DNA from: an uncultured Collinsella sp.
GTDB lineage: Bacteria; Actinomycetota; Coriobacteriia; Coriobacteriales; Coriobacteriaceae
Length of the DNA stretch: 20,623 bases
Direction: 5' to 3'
Assembly: GCA_958405565.1 (NCBI GenBank)
Contig: CATYEN010000044.1
Coordinates: 1-20,623 of the forward strand
The notes beneath the pieces were generated by a model, which worked only from the letters and a program-made list of their open reading frames with translations, made no database searches and was not told the origin of the DNA. The position numbers and the translations under genes were made by a program. Positions 1 through 5,817 of this stretch are shown here, piece by piece (position 1 is the stretch's first letter; the number at the start of each line of letters is the position of its first letter).

Positions 1-2
1 AT

Positions 3-101
3 TCAGTCGCGCGGACGGCATTTCCCGGTTGACAAAACTATAGGAACACCCCCCTGGCGGCGCGTGGGGCCGGTGAGTGCCTTGAACCCGTCGCCGACCA
101 T
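3..101 (-). other. Possible 32-codon ORF or gene tail, unrecognised
   Basis: Reading the minus strand, an open stretch ends at TGA (5..3) and has an ATG at 101 preceded by a G-rich stretch that could serve as a ribosome binding site. The predicted peptide is MVGDGFKALT followed by GPTRRQGG and ends in CRPRD. The frame is open for about 25 more codons upstream of the ATG, back to a TAG, so this may be the tail of a larger decayed gene. I do not recognise the family. Composition looks protein-like, but the length gives little support. Confidence 0.2.
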
Positions 102-836
102 CTCGCCCCCCGTTCCGTGGGCCTTCTGTAGCGGTATGTACCCTCGACTGTTCGGCGGATGTCGTACTATTAGACGTTTGTCGAACTTCTATAAGACGGG
201 TGCGGCAAGATCGAGCAGATTGTCCGCGCGAGAGACTTCCCGCCGCAGCGCCCGGTCTCGGGTTCAACGCATCGACATCCGTCTCAGGTGGTGTCTCCGC
301 TGCGCGGTATTGCAGGGGGCAAAGCCGAGATGCCATGGGGCGCGCCGAAGATTTGCCCGCGGGGCGAAGATTCTAGGGGTCCGACGTGGCCCGGAGGGGA
401 GACGGACATGTAAGCGCTTATGACCGAGGAGCTGGCCGAGGGCCTGCCGCCGCCGTACGCGACCGAGGGAGGGGCGCTCGCCCTCGACCTCACAAACCCG
501 GAAGGCGAGGACTACCTTGACCTCTGGTCTCGCTTACCATCAACCTTTCGGGTGGCCCCTTCGCCTCCACGTTGCGCATTCACGCTTGTGCCCGGCATCA
601 TGGACATGGGCTCGGCAAGTCGGCCGACGGGGCGCAAGCCCCTGTTGACTCAACGTTCGACGAGATAAACCGCATGTTCTCAAAGCTCGGCTTTATCGAT
701 TACAATTCACGCCTCGCACAAGGGCTGTTCTACTCCCCAAACCTTATCTGCCTGTCGCACGCCTCGAGGTGACGGGGCGGCGCCTTCTCGCGTGAGTCAA
801 TTCCCGTTTTACTAATACGGATCCCAACATGCCCTT
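102..836. other. Gene-poor decayed segment
   Basis: No reading frame here has both a convincing start and family-like content. On the plus strand, codons 420-536 (MTEELAEGLPPPYATEGG and onward) read like a real gene start but run into unrelated sequence. A second stretch around 660-760 (DEINRMFSKLGFIDYN) resembles the tail of a winged-helix regulator but has no N-terminal part. Bases about 785-813 match part of the small charged gene at 1030-1308. The picture is of several gene fragments joined together. I see no tRNA or rRNA. Confidence 0.45.
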
Positions 837-902
837 ATGCCTGTTGCTCCGCCGCTTTCAAAACTTCAAAACCATTCGATTTTCGAAGCTGAGTGGGAGT
901 AG
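837..902 (+). other. 21-codon ORF ending in AEWE
   Basis: A short plus-strand ORF runs ATG (837) to TAG (902) and ends with the residues EAEWE. It has no strong ribosome binding site. It is listed only because its last bases overlap the start of the 93-bp repeat and because the other repeat copy is preceded in the same way by an ORF ending IEWE. On its own it would not count as a gene. Confidence 0.12.
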
Positions 903-983
903 GACAGACGTTCGATACAATAGTATCGAACCTGATAGCGGGCACGGTTTCAAACGAATCCGTGCCTGCTGCTGTATGTGTGA
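891..983. repeat. Dispersed 93-bp repeat, copy 1
   Basis: This aligns without gaps to 3006-3098 with about 10 mismatches (about 89% identity). It contains two palindromes: GTTCGATAC/GTATCGAAC (910-918 and 923-931, four-base loop, perfect) and a 10-bp stem GCGGGCACGG/CCGTGCCTGC (938-947 and 960-969, one G-T pair). Both copies lie just downstream of minus-strand genes. There is no T-run after the stem on either strand, so a classical terminator is not obvious. A MITE- or REP-like repeat, or a recombination scar, is possible. Confidence 0.6.
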
Positions 984-1029
984 ACAGGGGACGTAGCCCT
1001 GTTCACGCCAGGAACCATGTCAGCGCCGG

Positions 1030-1308
1030 TCAATGCCCGCAATGCTTCTGCTTGCGCTTCATTTTTCTCTGCTCGAAGCGCGCATCAGCCTCTTCCGCGC
1101 GGCGTCGGCTTCTCGCGTGAGCCGATTCCCGTTTCATTGTCTCACGCTGATTCGCGAGCGCCTGCTGCGCCTTGGTGCTCATCGCCGGCTGCTTAAGTGC
1201 TTTCGCCGCCTCGCGGGCGCGTCGCTTGGGGTTCTTCGCGGGCTTGCTCGCCTCGGTCGGCTCGCCACCGAAGAACGAGCGGCTGATTCCCTGAAAAAAG
1301 GCGTCCAT
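1030..1308 (-). CDS. Small, highly charged hypothetical protein
   Basis: This 92-residue protein starts at ATG 1308 with a weak AGGTG ribosome binding site. It is very rich in Arg, Lys, Glu and Ala, with strongly basic stretches (KRRAREAAKALK near residue 28; RSRRRAEEADARFEQRKMKRKQK at the end). It is probably a long helix or coiled coil and has no signal peptide or membrane segment. I do not recognise the family; the basic composition would suit nucleic-acid or ribosome contact, but that is a guess. A fragment matching residues around KRESAHARSRRR reappears on the minus strand at about 785-813, which supports this frame as once having been a duplicated gene. The 93-bp repeat follows immediately downstream. 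Confidence 0.4.
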   Translation of the reverse strand: MDAFFQGISRSFFGGEPTEASKPAKNPKRRAREAAKALKQPAMSTKAQQALANQRETMKRESAHARSRRRAEEADARFEQRKMKRKQKHCGH

Positions 1309-1450
1309 GCGGACACCTGCAGGCTATCTTCGAACTGCTTGATTTGGAGCAGACAGAGGAAAAAAATAGGGCAGAATCGCTTTCACGATCCTGCTCTGCA
1401 AACCCGAGGGTTTCTAACTAGCAACTATTTTGCGGCTAAACGCCCCATTG

Positions 1451-1806
1451 TCAATTCCGCGGGTATTCGGGTGCACACGCATTGATCGTGAACGGTGATA
1501 CCCGCGCTGCTGGAAAGAGGGGCTGCCCGAGCCAAGCTTTGAGCGCCTGGGAGAGCTTGGGCGCCTTATTCGACGACGGGTCGATGGCCAGGACGAGCTC
1601 GCCGCCAATCTCTTTCGGCTTGAGGCCGAACTCCTCGTCGATCCTGAAAATGAGCTCCAAGGCCTCGCGCGCCGTGGCCGCGGGAGCGTCGAAAAGCGAT
1701 TCGGGCGCAACGTGAAGCGCCGATGTGATTCCTTTCAACTGATCTTGCCCAGGCGTCCTGTTGCCTAGCTCGTAGTTCCTGATCGCCGAATTGCGCTGCC
1801 TCCCGC
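1451..1806 (-). pseudogene. 5'-truncated XRE/Cro-type regulator remnant
   Basis: The minus-strand frame reads RQRNSAIRNYELGNRTPG, then DQLKGITSALHVAPESLF, a good match to the recognition helix and following part of an HTH_3 (Cro/CI) domain. It is followed by a C-terminal region (ELIFRIDEEFGLKPKEIGGE and onward) of the kind seen in Coriobacteria XRE proteins. Helices 1 and 2 and the start codon are missing: upstream sequence switches at about 1806 into the last codons of the hydrolase gene. The C-terminus after ALKAWLGQ also looks replaced by unrelated residues before the TGA at 1451. It is therefore a gene fragment cut at both ends. The neighbouring gene may have been inserted into it, or the two may have been joined by deletion. 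Confidence 0.55.
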
Positions 1807-2439
1807 TTAGAGTTTTCTCTTGTATCCACAGTCGCAGTACGGGCCTCCGGAGGCGAGCGTGTACTGCCGCACAAAGTCGGTCATGCCGCCTGCCTCGCTC
1901 ATGGTGTAATCCAGATGGCACAGCGCAGGGGTTAGATCGTATAGCTCCAGATCTTTCATCAGCACGCAGATGCCGCATTTCGTGAATCGCCCCTCGTAAC
2001 CGCTGCCGTCGGGGTATTCGTAGAAATCCATGTTCCACGAATAGGGGTTCCGGTCAGCCGCCCTTAGCGCGGCGGTGGCTTTCATGCCCGCAATATCCTT
2101 TTCGGTGAATTTGCTCTTTCCGCTCATTCGACAGAACCACTTCACGGGCTTTGTCATCATGGCGTCGGCGTAGTAGATTGTCAGCCGTTCCACATCTGGG
2201 CGCTCCGGCATTGAGAGAACGAACGCGCCGACCATGGCGCTGTTGACAATGTTCATCTTGAATCGGTCGCCCTTCTCGAATTCCGGCAAACCGTCGATGA
2301 TCCTTCTGTATTCAGACTTCGCCTTTCGCGTGATAGCTTTTGCGCTTTCCGTATCGTAGCCGAACACCGCTGTCAGCTGTTTTCGAAAGGACGGCGCAAG
2401 CAGCGCCCACATGACGAAAGGCATTCCAAAGTAGATCAC
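1807..2439 (-). CDS. L-2-amino-thiazoline-4-carboxylic acid hydrolase-like protein
   Basis: This 210-residue protein matches the pattern of the ATC hydrolase family (PF14196), recognised from memory. Members are named for hydrolysis of 2-amino-thiazoline-4-carboxylate on the route to L-cysteine, though most homologues are uncharacterised. The signature is C-terminal: FTKCGICVLMKDLELYDLTP, ALCHLDYTM, RQYTLASGG and PYCDCGYKRKL, with conserved-looking Cys residues and the Asp-Tyr pair. I chose the GTG at 2439 because GGAGG lies eight bases upstream and the codon overlaps the TGA of the preceding ORF (GTGA), implying translational coupling; the ATG at 2460 lacks such a site. It is probably co-transcribed from the iron-box promoter near 2770. 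The substrate is unknown. Confidence 0.72.
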   Translation of the reverse strand: MIYFGMPFVMWALLAPSFRKQLTAVFGYDTESAKAITRKAKSEYRRIIDGLPEFEKGDRFKMNIVNSAMVGAFVLSMPERPDVERLTIYYADAMMTKPVKWFCRMSGKSKFTEKDIAGMKATAALRAADRNPYSWNMDFYEYPDGSGYEGRFTKCGICVLMKDLELYDLTPALCHLDYTMSEAGGMTDFVRQYTLASGGPYCDCGYKRKL

Positions 2440-2705
2440 TGTTTGTCCCTCCAATCGCATATAACGCGGGTCAAGCGGCGGTCGATGTCAATGCACGCCA
2501 TTTTGCAATCGTTGGGATACTTCCTTGCGGTGTTGAACGCCAGCTTGATCAAAAGCGCCGAGCCAGTGGCAACCTCCGGTACGGCTTTTGCTTTCACAAC
2601 CGGCCGGATCAGCCCATACATCTTCTTATACGCCGCCCGGTCCTTTCGCATGAAACGGTCGTACCGACCGGCATTCCTGTCCCAGAAGCCCTTGCGTCCG
2701 TGCAT
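2436..2705 (-). pseudogene. Truncated duplicate of a SAM methyltransferase (first ~50 codons)
   Basis: Residues 1 to about 50 (MHGRKGFWDRNAGRYDRFMR and onward) are nearly identical to the intact methyltransferase at 4509-5138. Motif I is damaged: VLEVATGTG in the intact copy reads VPEVATGSA here. After about residue 52 the sequence diverges completely into an unrelated tail ending CDWRDKQ. The divergence point coincides with the end of the 231-bp duplication (2553). With no SAM-binding loop and no substrate domain it cannot be a methyltransferase. It may survive as a leader ORF that couples translation to the hydrolase through the GTGA overlap. The ATG at 2705 has GGGGG upstream. Confidence 0.7.
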
Positions 2706-2725
2706 GGCTATCGCCCCCAATCAGT

Positions 2726-2743
2726 TAGAGCTATCTAACTATA
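2726..2743 (-). promoter_or_regulatory. Palindrome AGTTAGA-N4-TCTAACT before the start codon
   Basis: Minus strand: a perfect 7-bp inverted repeat with a four-base spacer. It lies between the iron-box-like element and the ATG at 2705, and is preserved in the second copy at 5159-5176 although the spacer differs by a base. It could be an operator half-site pair or a small mRNA hairpin near the ribosome binding site. Confidence 0.4.
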
Positions 2744-2760
2744 ACACGCGAATCATACAG

Positions 2761-2779
2761 TAAGATAAGGCTAACCTTA
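2761..2779. promoter_or_regulatory. DtxR/IdeR-type iron box, copy A
   Basis: TAAGATAAGGCTAACCTTA matches 17 of 19 positions of the DtxR/IdeR consensus (TWAGGTTAGSCTAACCTWA). It lies about 60 bases upstream of the minus-strand start at 2705. By analogy with that family, the genes downstream would be repressed when ferrous iron (or manganese, for MntR-like members) is plentiful. The regulator itself is not in the window. Confidence 0.6.
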
Positions 2780-2841
2780 TTTTGTCGGGGTGGCAGACGG
2801 GGGCAAAGTCGGCTGAATTAATCAGCGTTTCCCTAGCAAAT

Positions 2842-2991
2842 CCGTGACTCACCGTGACCCGCGAAAACGCCTCGGATGATCCGAAAAACCGTGACCCAAA
2901 TTTGACCCTATGGATTCGCGGCATTTTTTGAGACTGAGTGTAAATAGGACGAACTGGAGCAAACTGCGGCAAACTGGAACAATCTGGAGAG
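2842..2991. repeat. Short tandem and clustered repeats
   Basis: Three CCGTGACYC words occur at 2842, 2852 and 2889. A 10-bp unit is repeated four times in tandem at 2952-2991 (AACTGGAGCA, AACTGCGGCA, AACTGGAACA, ATCTGGAGAG). The 10-bp period equals one DNA turn, as in protein-binding arrays. No gene function is visible on the minus strand. The plus strand has a 35-codon ORF (2910-3017, ending IEWE) that runs through the tandem units. Confidence 0.45.
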
Positions 2992-3005
2992 AGATTCGAG
3001 CTATT

Positions 3006-3098
3006 GAGTGGGAATAGAACAGACGTTCGATAAAATAATATAGTATCAGATAGCGGGCACGGTTTCAATCGAATCCGTGCCCGCTGCTGTATGTGTGT
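3006..3098. repeat. Dispersed 93-bp repeat, copy 2
   Basis: This is the partner of 891-983. The 10-bp stem is perfect here (GCGGGCACGG at 3053-3062 with CCGTGCCCGC at 3075-3084), while the first palindrome is degraded. The left part contains AGAACAGACGTTCG (3016-3029), which matches the Gram-positive SOS box pattern CGAAC-RNRY-GTTCG except at its first base. The copy overlaps the end of the small ORF at 3046-3162. Confidence 0.6.
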
Positions 3099-3162
3099 CC
3101 TTGCACGCCCGATATGAGCCGTAAAAGCCGTTGTCTTCAACGTCAAAGTGAATGCGCTTCAT
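3046..3162 (-). CDS. 38-residue ORF coupled to the O-methyltransferase
   Basis: The ATG at 3162 lies nine bases after the TGA of the upstream methyltransferase and has a good ribosome binding site (GAGAGG, five bases upstream). The peptide begins MKRIHFDVEDNGFYGSYRAC, which looks like genuine protein sequence. From about residue 21 on, the codons lie in the 93-bp repeat and the stop falls beside the hairpin, so the gene has probably been cut short by the repeat. I do not recognise the family. Confidence 0.35.
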   Translation of the reverse strand: MKRIHFDVEDNGFYGSYRACKDTHTAAGTDSIETVPAI

Positions 3163-3170
3163 TTTGCCTC

Positions 3171-3770
3171 TCAAAATCTTATTTTCACGATTTGCATTTT
3201 CATCCCGTTGTCACCGACCCTTGCGAGAAACCGGAAAAAGCCGCTGACAGAAGGGTCTCTCAAATCGTTGTAGCCCAGCATATAGCCGCGACTTGTGACC
3301 TGTAGACGGCTGTTCCACGTGCCGATTTCCTTGGCGGCATCAGAAACCGCAAAATATGTCCCCACATCCTTGATTTTTGCAGTCTTAAGCCATGTTTTTG
3401 CGATCATCTTTACTGCCGCCCGATTGGCAGCATCAAAGACCAGCACACCGCCGGGGAAAGCGTCCGCCATTCCCCGCACTAGTTCCCGGACCTGCTGGGT
3501 CAGAAAGTAATAGAACACCCCGGAGGCAAAGAACACCGCCCCGCCGGAGGCATCGATTTTGCCAAACCATGCGGTGTCTTTCAGATCGCAGGGGATATTT
3601 TGTTCCCGATTCCCGGCGGGCAGTAGCTGCTGCCGCAAGGCAATCACATCCGGGAAGTCCAGATTGTAGATCTTGCATCTACCGTTGTCGCAGGTTCTGC
3701 CGGTGTTGTCCAGCCCGCAGCCCAGATTGACCACCGCCGCATCGGGGTGGCCTTTCAAGTAATCCCGCAC
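3171..3770 (-). CDS. TcmP/LCM-family O-methyltransferase, N-terminally shortened
   Basis: The 199 residues begin MRDYLKGHPDAAVVNLGCGL, the SAM-binding motif I of the leucine carboxyl methyltransferase-like family (PF04072, TcmP type). Then follow IYNLDFPDVIALRQQLLP (acidic loop), FFASGVFYYF and FPGGVLVFDA, all in family order. The usual ~70 residues before motif I are absent. The frame is open upstream only to a TGA at 3803-3801 (reading NVKQGDLAFEVRDYL after it), with no ATG, so the GTG at 3770 is the first possible start and has a weak ribosome binding site. An ATG at 3804 overlapping that TGA would be the natural start but meets a stop after six codons. A damaged 5' end is the simplest reading; the substrate is unknown. 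Confidence 0.65.
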   Translation of the reverse strand: MRDYLKGHPDAAVVNLGCGLDNTGRTCDNGRCKIYNLDFPDVIALRQQLLPAGNREQNIPCDLKDTAWFGKIDASGGAVFFASGVFYYFLTQQVRELVRGMADAFPGGVLVFDAANRAAVKMIAKTWLKTAKIKDVGTYFAVSDAAKEIGTWNSRLQVTSRGYMLGYNDLRDPSVSGFFRFLARVGDNGMKMQIVKIRF

Positions 3771-3800
3771 CTCGAAAGCAAGATCACCCTGTTTTACATT

Positions 3801-3912
3801 TCATAGGTTTTCCTCAGTGAAAAAAACTGTCATAATTGCCGCCAGCACAGCCGCTATGACCGTCATGCCTATCGCCATGTGCAGGATGGATGCAAAAATA
3901 CCCGTGCTTGAT
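3801..3912 (-). other. Membrane-segment ORF fragment between methyltransferases
   Basis: After the preceding methyltransferase stop (3917), this minus-strand frame codes a hydrophobic stretch (GIFASILHMAIGMTVIAAVL and onward) ending FFTEENL at TGA 3803-3801. The frame is open further upstream only by overlapping the methyltransferase. The only ATG beyond the overlap is at 3878 (25 residues). It reads like one transmembrane helix from a larger membrane protein or transporter, or a small membrane peptide. It is in the same frame as the following O-methyltransferase, separated by the single TGA. Confidence 0.35.
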
Positions 3913-3916
3913 GCCC

Positions 3917-4522
3917 TTACTTCCGCGCCGTGACGCAGAGCCACTTTTTCTTTTTGTGTATCTGTACCTCGTGAAAACCCGCCTGCTCCAGACATGCCTT
4001 TAATTCAATGTCCTTGTAGATGGTCATGCCGCCGATGATCTGCGTCCACCTCTCGTCCTTGTCCGTATCGCCATTGCTCTCGTTGCAGATAAGAATTGTC
4101 CCGCCTGGTTTCAGCGTCCGCCAGACCTCACGGAAGCATCGAGACAAATCAGGCCAAAAATAGACGGTCTCAAAGGCCGTGGCAGCATCGAAGTAGCTAT
4201 CCTCAAACGCCATATCCGCCACACTGCCTTGCAGAACGGCGCAACGCCCCTCCTGAATTGCAGTTCGGTTGAGCTTTCTAGCTTTCTCCACGCTGACGGG
4301 CGAATAGTCGATGCCCTTGACGACGCCATGCGGGCATTTTTTCAGCAGCCGTTTTATGTTTGCCCCGCCGCCGCAGCCGCAATCCAGCACCTTGGCGTTT
4401 GGCGCAAGTCGTAGAAATCGAAGTCCCCACCGCGCCACAGGGCTGTGGCCCAGATTCATCATGGCAACCATAAGTTTTCCGCCGAGGCCCACGGGCTTGC
4501 GGGTGTTTTCAAAGAACGACAT
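3917..4522 (-). CDS. Class I SAM-dependent methyltransferase (Methyltransf_11/25 type)
   Basis: This 201-residue protein shows the full Rossmann methyltransferase motif series: motif I VLDCGCGGGANI near residue 45, acidic loop GIDYSPVSVEKAR, motif II region GSVADMAFEDSYFDAATAFE, and motif III LKPGGTILICNESNG. The start is set at ATG 4522, with GGAGGG five bases upstream; a longer reading from 4552 lacks such a site. It overlaps the end of the upstream methyltransferase by 14 bases, so the two are translationally linked. It probably modifies a small molecule, given the operon, but nothing in the sequence identifies the substrate. The ending KKKKWLCVTARK is typical of this subfamily. Confidence 0.82.
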   Translation of the reverse strand: MSFFENTRKPVGLGGKLMVAMMNLGHSPVARWGLRFLRLAPNAKVLDCGCGGGANIKRLLKKCPHGVVKGIDYSPVSVEKARKLNRTAIQEGRCAVLQGSVADMAFEDSYFDAATAFETVYFWPDLSRCFREVWRTLKPGGTILICNESNGDTDKDERWTQIIGGMTIYKDIELKACLEQAGFHEVQIHKKKKWLCVTARK

Positions 4523-5138
4523 CAGGTCCCTCCGATTTCGTGCATTCCGCATAGGTCAACGGGAACGAAGCCTTCAGCACCGCGCTTTTCTGCACCGCCC
4601 AGCCGTTTTGACGCAGGAAACACAGGTATTCCTCGCTTGTCCACCTGCTGTGGAGGGGGAATCCCGCCATACTCATGAAAAAGGCTTTTACCTTGCCGGA
4701 AACCGAGTTTCCCGCGTGGGTGAAGGTTGGCGCGATGAGCGCGCCGTCGTCCTTCAGCACCCGCCTGACTTCTTGCAGGGCTTTTTCTGGATGCGGCACT
4801 ATGTGAAGCGCGTTGGACGCGATCACCACTTCGAAGGACTTCTGTGCATAGGGCAGACGGAACATATCTTGTACGGAAAAGTGCAGCTTTGCGGATTGAT
4901 TGCCCCGTTTTGCTTCAAGGATCATCTTTGCAGAAGCGTCCGTGGCCTCGATGTGCGCCGCCGCATTCACGATGCTCTTTGCGATAAGCCCCGTGCCGGT
5001 GGCAACCTCCAGTACGGTCTTTGCTTTCACCACCGGCCGGATCAGCACATACATCTTCTCATACGCCGCCCGGTCGTTTCGCATGAAACGGTCGTACCGA
5101 CCGGCATTCTTGTCCCAGAAGCCCTTGCGTCCGTGCAT
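4509..5138 (-). CDS. Class I SAM-dependent methyltransferase, first gene of iron-box unit
   Basis: This 209-residue protein belongs to the UbiE/Methyltransf_11-like group. N-terminal segment FWDKNAGRYDRFMR is typical; motif I is VLEVATGTGLIAKS (about residues 43-56), the acidic loop is EATDASAKMI, and then come DMFRLPYAQKSFEVVIASNA and LKDDGALIAPTF. The ATG at 5138 has GGGGG about eight bases upstream; an in-frame TTG at 5153 lies further out and is less likely. Its promoter region and first ~50 codons are duplicated at 2553-2783. The iron-box-like site about 60 bases upstream suggests metal-dependent repression. The substrate is unknown. Confidence 0.83.
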   Translation of the reverse strand: MHGRKGFWDKNAGRYDRFMRNDRAAYEKMYVLIRPVVKAKTVLEVATGTGLIAKSIVNAAAHIEATDASAKMILEAKRGNQSAKLHFSVQDMFRLPYAQKSFEVVIASNALHIVPHPEKALQEVRRVLKDDGALIAPTFTHAGNSVSGKVKAFFMSMAGFPLHSRWTSEEYLCFLRQNGWAVQKSAVLKASFPLTYAECTKSEGPDVVL

Positions 5139-5216
5139 GGCTATCGCCCCCAAACAGTTAGAGCCATCTAACTATAACACGCGAATCGTGCAGTAAGATG
5201 AGGCTAACCTTCTTTT
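4986..5216. repeat. 231-bp duplication, copy B
   Basis: This copy continues into the intact methyltransferase gene and so is likely the original. It has the same palindrome and metal-box-like elements as copy A, with a few differences: ATCATACAG there reads ATCGTGCAG here. Confidence 0.85.
5194..5212. promoter_or_regulatory. DtxR/IdeR-type iron box, copy B
   Basis: TAAGATGAGGCTAACCTTC matches 16 of 19 positions of the DtxR/IdeR consensus, one fewer than copy A. The strongly conserved half GGCTAACCT is intact in both. It lies upstream of the minus-strand methyltransferase operon. Confidence 0.55.
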
Positions 5217-5817
5217 CTTGGCTAAGACGCATCTCTCCGGTTTTCGCTTATAGCGGCGCGAGTCAGATACTAGGCTGGAGCTGAAGAAGGAGCTTGGCGG
5301 ACAGGTAGGTCGATACTGGTTCCCGGAACGGTGATCCAGCCAATTACACCAGGGCTCTAGTCATGCAGGTAAATCCAATCCATGACGGGAAATAGGTCCT
5401 TTTCTCTAGCTCGACGTCTTTCGGAGCTTGACGATTTGGACTGATGGAGGCGAGAAGTCCCTCACCGCGCCAATACCTGACGATTGCGCTATGGGCATCT
5501 CTCCGACCCTTTGAATCACCCCTTGTTACGCCACCCGCTACGAACCCCGGCGGAAACCAGGGAGTCATTAAAGGAGCGACCTGCGGTTTTGCGAATCAAT
5601 TGAGTCATTCCCTAAATCGCGAATCAAGGGCCTGATTCGCCCAAATTGTGCGCGAATCAGCCCTTGGGCGGCACGATGCGACACGCATCGACAACACTCG
5701 GACTGGATTAGTCTCTGAGCGGGAGTGCTTGAAACGAGGCGATTGAATAACTCCATCTGTTTTGGTTAAAACAAAAAAATATGACGCGCGCCTGCAGCAT
5801 GAAGGAGAGGGAATCCT
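5217..5817. other. 600-bp intergenic segment with gene debris and operator-like words
   Basis: No convincing gene. Minus-strand frames at 5344-5568 (ending WIGFTCMTRALV) and 5516-5608 (MTQLIRKTAGRSFNDSLVS) read partly like protein but have no complete domain. The right part carries the GCGAATCA cluster described separately and an A-rich stretch (5771-5781) before the ribosome binding site of the flavoprotein gene. It marks the boundary between the decayed island and the ordinary chromosome. Confidence 0.45.
5591..5659. promoter_or_regulatory. Cluster of four GCGAATCA words
   Basis: GCGAATCA occurs at 5591-5598, 5619-5626 and 5652-5659, and inverted (TGATTCGC) at 5633-5640. The second and inverted copies form a perfect 8-bp inverted repeat with a six-base spacer (5619-5640). 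The cluster lies 160-230 bases upstream of the flavoprotein gene, and the same word occurs in the methyltransferase promoter near 2748. It looks like an operator array for an unknown dimeric regulator. Confidence 0.4.

Larger units (their letters stand above)
2553..2783. repeat. 231-bp duplication, copy A (promoter plus methyltransferase 5' end)
   Basis: This aligns without gaps to 4986-5216 with 17 mismatches by eye (about 93% identity). The duplicated block includes the iron-box-like operator, a second palindrome AGTTAGA/TCTAACT next to the start codon, the ribosome binding site and the first ~50 codons of the methyltransferase. The identity ends inside the coding region, so this copy supplies a promoter to whatever was joined to it, here the hydrolase gene. 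Confidence 0.85.

Noticed and set aside
420..668. 82-residue plus-strand ORF starting MTEELAEGL
   Set aside because: Only the first ~40 codons look protein-like and no family fits; the remainder is shadow sequence. Kept within the segment description only.
572..772. Possible Crp/Fnr-type C-terminal fragment (DEINRMFSKLGFIDYN)
   Set aside because: Resemblance is short and from memory, with no helix-turn-helix start and no ribosome binding site.
891..915. Resemblance of GTGGGAGTAGGACAG to the 3' part of 5S rRNA
   Set aside because: Only about a dozen bases match in a loose way and no other 5S or rRNA sequence is nearby.
2910..3017. 35-codon plus-strand ORF ending AIEWE
   Set aside because: It overlaps the 10-bp tandem repeats and has no ribosome binding site; not called as a gene, only noted as part of the EWE pattern.
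4311..5171. 286-residue plus-strand frame opposite two methyltransferases
   Set aside because: Antisense shadow; His- and Arg-rich composition and no domain.
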